From assembly GCF_030553055.1 (NCBI RefSeq), contig NZ_CP130713.1:3100001-3164000 (forward strand): DNA of 64,000 nucleotides, written 5' to 3'. This stretch comes from Streptomyces sp. XD-27. Lineage in GTDB: Bacteria > Actinomycetota > Actinomycetes > Streptomycetales > Streptomycetaceae. Positions 57,104 through 64,000 of the stretch are shown here, piece after piece. The notes under the pieces are model-generated. The model worked only from the letters and a program-made list of their open reading frames with translations, did no database searches and had not been told where the DNA came from. Position 1 is the first letter of the stretch; each line of letters begins with the position of its first letter. The translations under genes were made by a program, and so were the position numbers.

Positions 57104-57185
57104 TGCCCGGAGCCGGACTTGAACCGGCACGGCCCGAAGGCCAGCGAGGTTTAAGCTCGCCGTGTCTGCATTCCACCATCCGGGC
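57104..57185 (-). tRNA. bldA: tRNA-Leu (UAA), bldA-type
   Basis: On the minus strand: acceptor stem GCCCGGA pairs with TCCGGGC, anticodon stem GCGAG/CTCGC with loop CTTAAAC, so the anticodon is TAA (plus-strand 57151-57153 tta); a long variable arm GGCC-TTCG-GGCC makes it class II; the T arm is GCCGG-TTCAAGT-CCGGC. Discriminator A is followed by CC then T, so the 3' CCA is not fully encoded. It reads the rare codon UUA, which in Streptomyces is limited to developmental and secondary-metabolism genes. Upstream holds three hairpins. Confidence 0.95.
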
Positions 57186-57664
57186 TGGGCTCTCGATCGA
57201 GCCGCGAACACGGCCCTCTCCGAAGAGAGCAGAGACGAGACTATCCGGGGAGAAGTCCCCGAACAGCGGAACGACGGACCGTGGTTGTCTTATTTTATTG
57301 GCAACTGAGGGCTCATCAGCAGGGCTGCAGAGCCTATGGCATATGCCAAGGGCCTGTAGGGCCTGGTCACCGCTTGCGGTGCGGCCATAACAACGAATGA
57401 CGAGGAGTCGAGGGCTTCGTCAGAGTGGCCGAATACCGCCGACCAGATGACCAAGTCCCGCCAACGGGGTGACGCGGGCACACACGTGCCTCTCCTACCT
57501 GAGGAGGACCCCCCTCCCCCGCGGTACTTCCCAAGTCCACCCCAGGACGGGAGCACGGGCTGATCCCCCGGGCGGCTCGGGCAAGGACGATGGAAGAAGT
57601 CGCCGCGCGCCCGCGTGAGGCGCTTTCGACACGTCTGGCACTTCCGATCCGAGGAGCTGTTTCC
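57186..57664. other. Region between the tRNA and the ABC transporter genes
   Basis: No gene is supported. On the tRNA side, inverted repeats lie at 57192-57201 (ctcgatcgag), 57216-57229 (5-bp stem) and 57246-57261 (cgggga-gaag-tccccg). TAGTCT on the minus strand near 57243-57238 could be the tRNA -10, without a good -35. An AT-rich stretch (ttattttatt) at 57290-57299 and a perfect palindrome tggcatatgcca at 57337-57348 stand out. The right end has GAGGAG for the ABC gene. Confidence 0.5.
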
Positions 57665-58447
57665 GTGACCACCTTCCCCGCCGGCGTCGAGACCGGCCCC
57701 CGCACCAGTGCGGCGGCCGCAGCCGCCAAGGACCTGACCAAGGTCTACGGACAGGGCGAGACCCAGGTGGTCGCCCTGGATTCGGTCTCCGTCGAGTTCC
57801 GGCAGGCCGAGTTCACCGCCATCATGGGGCCCTCCGGCTCCGGCAAGTCGACCCTCATGCACTGCATGGCCGGCCTGGACACCATCTCCCGGGGATCGGC
57901 GCGTATCGGCACCACGGAGCTGACCTCGCTCAAGGACAAGAAGCTCACCCAGCTGCGGCGCGACAAGATCGGCTTCATCTTCCAGGCGTTCAACCTGCTG
58001 CCCACGCTGAACGCGCTGGAGAACATCACGCTGCCGATGGACATCGCGGGCCGCAAGGCCGACCAGGCGTGGCTGGATCAGGTCGTCGCCACGGTCGGTC
58101 TCGCCGGCCGCCTCAAGCACCGGCCGAACCAGCTCTCCGGCGGTCAGCAGCAGCGCGTCGCCGTGGCCCGCGCGCTGGCCGGCAAGCCCGAGATCATCTT
58201 CGCCGACGAACCGACGGGCAACCTCGACTCCCGCTCCGGCGCCGAGGTGCTCGGCTTCCTCCGCAATTCCGTGCGCGAGCTGGGCCAGACGGTCGTCATG
58301 GTCACCCACGACCCCGTCGCCGCGTCCTACGCCGACCGGGTCGTCTTCCTCGCCGACGGCCGCATCGTCGACGAGCTGCGTGAGCCCACCGCCGACGCGG
58401 TGCTCGACCGCATGAAGCGCTTCGACGCCAAGGGACGGGTCAGCTGA
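57665..58447 (+). CDS. ABC transporter ATP-binding protein (MacB/LolD type)
   Basis: A 260-residue ATPase. Walker A GPSGSGKST, signature LSGGQQQR, Walker B IIFADEPTGNLDSRSG and the H-loop VTHDPV are intact; the GNLDS form is typical of the MacB/LolD/FtsE group. It pairs with the FtsX-like permease 61 bp downstream. The group exports lipids, peptides or lipoproteins or works as a mechanotransmission unit rather than in uptake. The GTG at 57665 has GAGGAG upstream; the frame is open further but not family-like. Confidence 0.9.
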   Translation: MTTFPAGVETGPRTSAAAAAAKDLTKVYGQGETQVVALDSVSVEFRQAEFTAIMGPSGSGKSTLMHCMAGLDTISRGSARIGTTELTSLKDKKLTQLRRDKIGFIFQAFNLLPTLNALENITLPMDIAGRKADQAWLDQVVATVGLAGRLKHRPNQLSGGQQQRVAVARALAGKPEIIFADEPTGNLDSRSGAEVLGFLRNSVRELGQTVVMVTHDPVAASYADRVVFLADGRIVDELREPTADAVLDRMKRFDAKGRVS

Positions 58448-58508
58448 GCCGACGCCGCATCACCACAGCGCCCGACCACCGGCCCTCTCCACAGGACTGA
58501 CCTGACCC

Positions 58509-61040
58509 ATGTTCCGTACCGCCTTGCGCAATGTGCTCGCGCACAAGGCCAGGCTGCTGATGACGATGCTCGCCGTGCTTCTGGGCGTGGCCTTCGTCGC
58601 GGGCACCCTGGTCTTCACCAACACCGTCTCCGACGCCTATCAGAAGAGCTCTGAAAAGGGCTACTCCACCGTCGACGTCGCCATCCGGCCCGACGCCGAC
58701 TCGGACGACGACCGTCCCGGCGCCGCGCCCCGGCTGAGCCAGGGGCTGCTGGACAAGGCCACCAAGCTGGACGGCGCCGCCTCCGCCACCGGCCTGGTCT
58801 CCGGCTACACCGCCGTGGCCGACAAGGACGGCGACCTGCTGGGCAACGGCTTCGCCAACACCGGCGGCAACTACTTCCCCGGCACCGACGGCAAGGACTC
58901 CCGCTACACCCTCAAGGACGGCCGCGCGCCCAAGGCCGCCGGCGAGGTCGCGCTGGACTCCAAGACCGCCAAGAAGGGCCACTACAAGGTCGGCGACACC
59001 GTGCGGGTCTCCGCCGACGGCCCCGTCCGCAGCGAGAAGCTGGTCGGCGTCTTCACCACCGACGACGGCAACGTCGCGGCCGGCGGCAGCCTCGCGCTGT
59101 TCGACACCGCCACCGCGCAGAAGCTGTTCGCCAAGCCCGGCCAGTTCGACGAGATCCACCTGGCGGCCAAGCCCGGCACCTCCCAGGCCGAGCTGAAGGC
59201 CGCGGCGGACAAGATCCTGCCCAAGGAGTCCGAGGCGGTCACCGGAGAGAAGCTCTCCGACGACCAGGCCAAGGAGATCGAGAGCAGCATGAGCGTGATG
59301 CGGACCGGCATGCTCTGGTTCGCCGGTGTCGCGCTGTTCGTCGGCATCTTCATCATCGCCAACACCTTCACCATGCTGGTCGCCCAGCGCACCAAGGAGC
59401 TGGCCCTGCTGCGCGCGGTCGGCGCCAGCCGCCGCCAGGTGACCCGCTCGGTGCTGATCGAGGCCGCCTTCGTCGGCACGGTCGCGGGCGCCGCCGGCCT
59501 GGCCGCCGGCATCGGCATCGGCGCGGGCCTGCGCTCGCTGCTGAACTCCACCGCCGCAACCGTTCCGGACGGTCCGCTGGTCGTCGGCGCGAACACGGTG
59601 ATCACCTCGATGATCGTCGGCATCGTGGTCACCATGCTCGCCGCCTGGCTGCCGGGCCGCCGCGCCGCGAAGATCCCGCCGGTCGCCGCGATGAGCAGCG
59701 TGCACGCCGTCGCGACCACCCGCAGCCTGGTGGTGCGGAACTCCATCGGCGCCGTCTTCACCGGCATCGGCATCGCGGCCGTCGTCGCGGGCACCACCAT
59801 GGACGACGGCAAGGCCGCGATGGGCATCGGTGCCGTCGCCGTCCTGATCGGCGTCATCGTGCTCACCCCGTTGCTGTCCCGGCCGCTGATCGCCGCCGTC
59901 GGGCCGGTGCTGAGGCTCTTCGGGATGTCCGGCAAGCTGGCCCGGCAGAACGCGGTGCGCAACCCGCGCCGCACCGCCGCCACCGCCTCCGCGCTGATGA
60001 TCGGCCTCACGCTGATCACCGGTATGACGGTGATCGCGGGCAGCCTGCAGAAGAGCATCGACAAGATGGCCGCCGACTCCTTCGAGGCCGACTACTTCGT
60101 GAAGATGGGCGACGGCGTCGTGCTGCTCTCGCCGGACGTCGAGAAGACCCTGAGCGGCCTGGACGACGTCACCGCCTCCAGCGCGCTGCGCCAGGCGCCG
60201 GTCCGCGTCGCCGACAGCAACAAGACGGTGTCGGGCGTCAACGGCAAGGACATCGCCAAGCTGATCGACATCCCGTTCAGCGCGGGCTCCTTCTCCTCGG
60301 TCAACGGCAACAAGGTCGTCGTGGACGAGGACACGGCCGAGGACCGCGGCTGGAAGGTCGGCTCGTCGTTCCCGATGACCTTCGAAGACGGCAAGAAGGC
60401 CACGCTGACCGTGGCCGGCCTCTACGAGGGCAACATGATGATCAACGGTATCCAGATGGATATCGGGACCCTCACCCCCCACATGGAGACGGTCGCCGAC
60501 GCGCTCGTCATGGTCAAGACCAAGGACGGCGCCACCGACGCCACCAAGGCCGACCTGGAGAAGGCGCTCGGCGACAACCCGGCCATCAAGGTGCAGGACA
60601 AGGAGGACGTCTCCAACGAGATCGCCTCGATGTTCACCCTGATGCTGAACATCCTCTACGGGCTGCTCGGCATGGCCGTGATCGTCGCGGTGCTCGGCGT
60701 CATCAATACCCTGGCGATGTCGGTCTTCGAGCGGTCCCAGGAGATCGGGATGCTGCGCGCCATCGGCTTCGACCGCCGCAGCGTCAAGCGGATGGTGCGC
60801 CTCGAAGCGGTGGTGATCTCACTCTTCGGCGGTGTGCTCGGCGTCGGCCTCGGACTGTTCTTCGGCTGGGCGGCCGGTGAGCTGATGGCCGCCGGGATAT
60901 CCACCTACACGCTGGTCCTGCCCTGGGACCGGGTGGTGGTCTTCCTGCTGATCGCCGGGCTGGTCGGCGTGCTGGCGGCCCTGTGGCCCGCGCGCCGGGC
61001 GGCCAAGATGAACATGCTGGCGGCCATCAAGTCGTCGTAG
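58509..61040 (+). CDS. ABC transporter permease (FtsX-like, duplicated)
   Basis: An 843-residue permease with two FtsX-type halves. Each half has an extracytoplasmic domain and membrane helices; FtsX-like blocks appear in ERSQEIGMLRAIGFDRRSVKR and in QRTKELALLRAVGASRRQVTR. A membrane helix sits near residues 17-40. It should form a complex with the upstream ATPase. The substrate is unknown. It is followed by a strong terminator. Confidence 0.9.
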   Translation: MFRTALRNVLAHKARLLMTMLAVLLGVAFVAGTLVFTNTVSDAYQKSSEKGYSTVDVAIRPDADSDDDRPGAAPRLSQGLLDKATKLDGAASATGLVSGYTAVADKDGDLLGNGFANTGGNYFPGTDGKDSRYTLKDGRAPKAAGEVALDSKTAKKGHYKVGDTVRVSADGPVRSEKLVGVFTTDDGNVAAGGSLALFDTATAQKLFAKPGQFDEIHLAAKPGTSQAELKAAADKILPKESEAVTGEKLSDDQAKEIESSMSVMRTGMLWFAGVALFVGIFIIANTFTMLVAQRTKELALLRAVGASRRQVTRSVLIEAAFVGTVAGAAGLAAGIGIGAGLRSLLNSTAATVPDGPLVVGANTVITSMIVGIVVTMLAAWLPGRRAAKIPPVAAMSSVHAVATTRSLVVRNSIGAVFTGIGIAAVVAGTTMDDGKAAMGIGAVAVLIGVIVLTPLLSRPLIAAVGPVLRLFGMSGKLARQNAVRNPRRTAATASALMIGLTLITGMTVIAGSLQKSIDKMAADSFEADYFVKMGDGVVLLSPDVEKTLSGLDDVTASSALRQAPVRVADSNKTVSGVNGKDIAKLIDIPFSAGSFSSVNGNKVVVDEDTAEDRGWKVGSSFPMTFEDGKKATLTVAGLYEGNMMINGIQMDIGTLTPHMETVADALVMVKTKDGATDATKADLEKALGDNPAIKVQDKEDVSNEIASMFTLMLNILYGLLGMAVIVAVLGVINTLAMSVFERSQEIGMLRAIGFDRRSVKRMVRLEAVVISLFGGVLGVGLGLFFGWAAGELMAAGISTYTLVLPWDRVVVFLLIAGLVGVLAALWPARRAAKMNMLAAIKSS

Positions 61041-61055
61041 GCGGCACAGCTGCCA

Positions 61056-61095
61056 GGGCTCCGGGCCCGCGCCCCACGGCGCGGGCCCGGAGCCC
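61056..61095. terminator. Strong bidirectional terminator with T-tract
   Basis: Perfect 16-bp arms (61056-61071 and 61080-61095) with an 8-nt loop, then TTTT. It ends the ABC transporter operon and faces the convergent methyltransferase gene. Confidence 0.9.
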
Positions 61096-61102
61096 TTTTG
61101 TG

Positions 61103-62446
61103 TCACCCGCTCCACTCCCTGGCCCGCAGCGGCATCCCCGACGCGCCCGAGTCCGGCGTACGGACCGCGAGCACCTGGTTGACCCCGATCCGGTTGCGCT
61201 CGAAGGACACCGCGGAGGCCGCCATGTAGAGCCGCCAGACCCGGGCCCGGCCCGGGGACGTGGCGCGCACGGCCGCCGCCCAGTTCGCCTCCAGGTTGGC
61301 GACCCAGCGGCGCAGCGTCAGCGCGTAGTGCTCGCGGATCGCCTCCACGTCCCGTACCTCGAAGCCCGCCTCCTCCAGCTGGGCGACGGTGCGCCCGACG
61401 GGGGCCAGCTCGCCGTCGGGGAAGACGTACCGGTCGATGAACGCGTCGACCCGGTACGCCTCCTCGTCCGGTTCCGGGCGCCGGCCGATCTGGTGGTTGA
61501 GCAGCCGCCCGCCGGGGACGAGCAGCCGGTGCAGGACGGCGGCGTACTCGGCGTAGCGTGCCGTGCCCACGTGTTCGGCCATGCCGATGGAGGAGACCGC
61601 GTCGAACGGGCCGTCGGTGACCAGCCGGTAGTCCTGTACGCGGATCTCGACCCGGTCGGCGAGGCCCGCCTCCGCGACGCGCTTGCGGGCGTACGCCGCC
61701 TGCTCCTCGGAGAGGGTGATGCCGACCGCCCGTACGCCGTACTCGCGGGCGGCGTGCAGCACCATCGAACCCCAGCCGCAGCCGACGTCCAGCAGCCGCC
61801 GGCCGGGCTGGAGCGCCAGCTTGCGGCAGATCAGGTCGAGCTTGGCGTGCTGGGCCGCCTCCAGGGTGGGGGTGCCGTCGGCGTCGTCCCAGTACGCGCA
61901 CGAGTAGACCATCGAGGGTCCCAGCACCAGCTCGTAGAAGGCGTTACCGACGTCGTAGTGATGCCGGATGGCCTCTTTGTCGCGGCGCAGGGTGTGCAGG
62001 GGGCCGCGCCGCACCGGGGCTTCCTCGCGTGGCGGCGGGGGCGGCAGGCCGGGGCCCGCGAGGGTGAGCAGCGAGCGGGCGGCGGCGCGCAGCCGGGGGT
62101 CACCCAGCGCGTGCAGGGCGGCGAGTGCCGCCCTGCCGCGGCGGGCGGCGGTGGGGCGCTCCCACAGCAGCCCGGCCAGCAGGTCCAGCGCCTGGTACAG
62201 ATCGCCGTCGATGTCGAGGTCGCCGGCCACCCAGGCCCGGGCCAGGCCCAGTTCGCCCGGCCGCCACAGCAGCCGGTGCAGGGCGCGGCGACGGCGCAGG
62301 ACCAGGGTGGGCACGGTGGGCGTGTCGCCGCCGGACGCGGTGGGCGGCCCGGCTTCGCTGCCGTCCCAGGCGCGGATGCGGACCGGGAGCGGGGCTCCCA
62401 GCACCTCCTCGGCGAGCGCGGTGAGCCGTCGGGCGGCGTCGGCCAT
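61103..62446 (-). CDS. Cyclopropane-fatty-acyl-phospholipid synthase-like methyltransferase
   Basis: A 447-residue SAM-dependent methyltransferase of the CFA/mycolic acid synthase group. SAM-binding motif LLDVGCGWGSMVLHAA at the start of the Rossmann fold, then VGITLSEEQAAYARKR, IGMAEHVG and the family HHYDVGNAFYELVLGPSMVYSCAYW block. It probably adds a methylene to unsaturated phospholipid chains at the membrane. The N-terminal 130 residues are Arg/Ala-rich. The ATG at 62446 has GGAGG upstream. Confidence 0.9.
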   Translation of the reverse strand: MADAARRLTALAEEVLGAPLPVRIRAWDGSEAGPPTASGGDTPTVPTLVLRRRRALHRLLWRPGELGLARAWVAGDLDIDGDLYQALDLLAGLLWERPTAARRGRAALAALHALGDPRLRAAARSLLTLAGPGLPPPPPREEAPVRRGPLHTLRRDKEAIRHHYDVGNAFYELVLGPSMVYSCAYWDDADGTPTLEAAQHAKLDLICRKLALQPGRRLLDVGCGWGSMVLHAAREYGVRAVGITLSEEQAAYARKRVAEAGLADRVEIRVQDYRLVTDGPFDAVSSIGMAEHVGTARYAEYAAVLHRLLVPGGRLLNHQIGRRPEPDEEAYRVDAFIDRYVFPDGELAPVGRTVAQLEEAGFEVRDVEAIREHYALTLRRWVANLEANWAAAVRATSPGRARVWRLYMAASAVSFERNRIGVNQVLAVRTPDSGASGMPLRAREWSG

Positions 62447-62530
62447 GTCGCACACCTCCGTGAGGGTGAGTCAGAAAGGACCACCTCTCACGGTAGCCGG
62501 GGGCAGGACCGGCATGGGGGAGCCCGAACA

Positions 62531-62574
62531 CGCCGAAGGGCGTCCGCCCCACGGATTGGCGGACGCCCTCGGCG
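62531..62574. terminator. Hairpin downstream of the NADH dehydrogenase gene
   Basis: Inner 11-bp arms (62538-62548 and 62558-62568) with outer CGCCGA/TCGGCG pairing and one bulged A. It follows the minus-strand gene ending at 62613 and precedes the methyltransferase start. Confidence 0.82.
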
Positions 62575-62612
62575 TCGTACGTGCGGCCCGGCTGCTGCCG
62601 CCGGACCTGCGA

Positions 62613-63992
62613 TCAGCCGGCCTTGGCCTGCTCGACCTTCGTCTCGGCCTTCTTGGCCGCCGCGGCGGAGACCGGAGCCGCCGCCTCGTAGAACTCCTCG
62701 CGGGGGTTCTCGATGGCTCCCAGGGAGACGACCTCGCGCTTGAGGAACATGCCCAGGGTCCAGTCGGCCAGCACGCGGATCTTGCGGTTGAAGGTCGGCA
62801 TCGCCATGCCGTGGTAGCCACGGTGCATGTACCAGGCGAGGCGGCCCTTGAGCTTGATCTTCGTCTTGCCGAAGACCAGCATCGCGACGCCCTTGTGCAG
62901 ACCGAGGCCCGCGACCGCGCCCTTGTTGGCGTGCTTGTACTCGCGCTGCGGGAAGCCCCGCATGCCCGAGATGACGTTGTCGCCGAGGACCTTGGACTGG
63001 CGCAGCGCGTGCTGGGCGTTCGGCGGGCACCAGGCGCCCTCGCCGACGGCCAGGTCCGGGACCTGGGCGTTGTCGCCGGCGGCCCAGATGTAGTCGGTGC
63101 CCTGCACCTGGAGGGTGGGGGCGGTGTCGACGTGGCCGCGCGGGCCCAGCGGGAGGCCGAAGCGGGCGAGCGCCGGGTTCGGCTTGACGCCGGCCGTCCA
63201 CACGATGGTGCTGGAGTCGACCTCCAGGCCGTTCTTGAGAACGACGTGGCCGTCGACGCAGGACTCCATGGAGGTCTTGAGGTAGACCTCGATGCCGCGC
63301 TTCTGCAGGTGCTCCAGGCCCCACTGGCCGAGCTTCGGGCCGACCTCGGGGAGGATCTTGTCCGCGGCGTCGACGAGCACGAAGCGCATGTCCTCGCGCT
63401 TGACGTTCGTGTAGTACTTGCACGCGTCGCGCGCCATGTCCTCGACCTCGCCGATGGTCTCCGCACCGGCGAAGCCACCGCCGACGAAGACGAAGGTCAG
63501 CGCCTTGCGGCGGACCTCCTCGTCGGTGGTCGAGTCGGCCTTGTCGAGCTGCTCGAGCACGTGGTTCCGCAGCCCGATGGCCTCCTCGATGCCCTTCATG
63601 CCGATGCCGTTCTCGGCCAGGCCGGGGATCGGGAAGGTACGGGAGACCGCGCCGAGCGCGATGACCAGGTAGTCGAAGGGCAGCTCGTACGCCTCGCCGA
63701 CGAGCGGCTGGACGACGGCGACCTTGCGGTCCTGGTCGATGGTGGTGACGCGGCCGGTGAGGACCTCCGCCTTGGGGAGCACGCGTCGCAGCGGGACCAC
63801 GACGTGGCGCGGGGAGATGCTGCCGGCAGCAGCTTCGGGGAGGAAGGGCTGGTACGTCATGTACGAGCGCGGGTCGACGACCGTGACGGTCGCCTCGCCG
63901 TACCGCATCTTCTTCAGAATGCGGCGCGCCGCGTACAGGCCTACGTACCCACCGCCTACAACGAGGATCCTGGGACGCTCCGTGGTGCTCAT
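62613..63992 (-). CDS. ndh: Type II NADH dehydrogenase
   Basis: A 459-residue FAD enzyme that transfers electrons from NADH to menaquinone at the inner face of the membrane without pumping protons. The FAD motif VVGGGYVGLYAARRI lies at residues 10-25, the NAD motif FVGGGFAGAETIGEVE near 170, and WAAGDNAQVPDLA is the second FAD contact. A C-terminal segment (GMAMPTFNRKIRVLADWTLGMFLKREV) likely binds the membrane. The start at 63992 leaves only eight upstream bases, so the ribosome site is outside the window. Confidence 0.92.
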   Translation of the reverse strand: MSTTERPRILVVGGGYVGLYAARRILKKMRYGEATVTVVDPRSYMTYQPFLPEAAAGSISPRHVVVPLRRVLPKAEVLTGRVTTIDQDRKVAVVQPLVGEAYELPFDYLVIALGAVSRTFPIPGLAENGIGMKGIEEAIGLRNHVLEQLDKADSTTDEEVRRKALTFVFVGGGFAGAETIGEVEDMARDACKYYTNVKREDMRFVLVDAADKILPEVGPKLGQWGLEHLQKRGIEVYLKTSMESCVDGHVVLKNGLEVDSSTIVWTAGVKPNPALARFGLPLGPRGHVDTAPTLQVQGTDYIWAAGDNAQVPDLAVGEGAWCPPNAQHALRQSKVLGDNVISGMRGFPQREYKHANKGAVAGLGLHKGVAMLVFGKTKIKLKGRLAWYMHRGYHGMAMPTFNRKIRVLADWTLGMFLKREVVSLGAIENPREEFYEAAAPVSAAAAKKAETKVEQAKAG

Positions 63993-64000
63993 GATTCGAG

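Noticed and set aside
58440..60482. 680-residue minus-strand frame over the ABC permease
   Set aside because: Antisense to the FtsX-like permease, Gly/Ala/Asp-rich, no domain.

Overview
The window is high-GC DNA with the strong third-codon G/C bias of an actinomycete, and its gene content and order look like a conserved chromosomal core segment of Streptomyces. From memory (not checked by search) the order resembles the S. coelicolor SCO303x to SCO309x region. The evidence includes a class II tRNA-Leu with a UAA anticodon (bldA type), GTG and TTG starts with GGAGG-like ribosome sites, many 4-base stop/start overlaps (GTGA, ATGA), and strong GC hairpins between convergent genes.

Layout. Positions 1-25 kb hold a cell-envelope block: a glycosylase-type DNA repair gene, a mannose-1-phosphate guanylyltransferase-like gene, a secreted PGRP amidase, a TIGR03089 protein, five LytR-CpsA-Psr (LCP) glycopolymer ligases, a family 2 glycosyltransferase, a sulfotransferase, a membrane Ser/Thr kinase whose frame is broken, a thioesterase, a PhnA-like zinc ribbon protein, an acyl-CoA dehydrogenase, a UDP-glucose dehydrogenase-like enzyme, a dipeptidase and the overlapping purE-purK pair. 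Positions 25-30 kb hold a GtrA-like protein, an OmpR-type two-component system, a proton-coupled oligopeptide transporter and a secreted hydrolase.

Positions 30.9-35.3 kb (minus strand) are a tightly coupled four-gene surface operon: a small LPQTG protein, a DUF916-like (WxL-interacting-protein-like) membrane protein, a second exported membrane protein, and a two-domain LAETG protein. I consider this the best candidate for an under-described system. Positions 35.5-37.7 kb hold an ATP-binding anti-sigma factor, a STAS antagonist and a SigB-family sigma factor (SigI-like arrangement).

Positions 37.8-43.6 kb are a histidine utilisation operon (hutU, an M20 amidohydrolase, hutF, hutI) transcribed leftward from a promoter that contains a perfect inverted repeat. 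Beyond it lie a divergent fold-III PLP enzyme, a VapBC-like toxin-antitoxin pair and a MurR/RpiR regulator that may control hut. Positions 47-56.9 kb hold an acyl-CoA synthetase, cystathionine beta-synthase, an SGNH hydrolase with an in-frame TTA codon, a thiolase, several conserved hypotheticals and a Bax inhibitor-1 family protein. The bldA-type tRNA lies at 57.1 kb, followed by a MacB/FtsX-type ABC transporter, a cyclopropane-fatty-acid-synthase-like methyltransferase and a type II NADH dehydrogenase at the right edge.

Three genes (kinase, small membrane protein, SGNH hydrolase) each look one base short at a 4-base G/C run, which points to homopolymer under-calling or to real frameshifts. 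No rRNA, CRISPR array, insertion sequence or prophage was seen.
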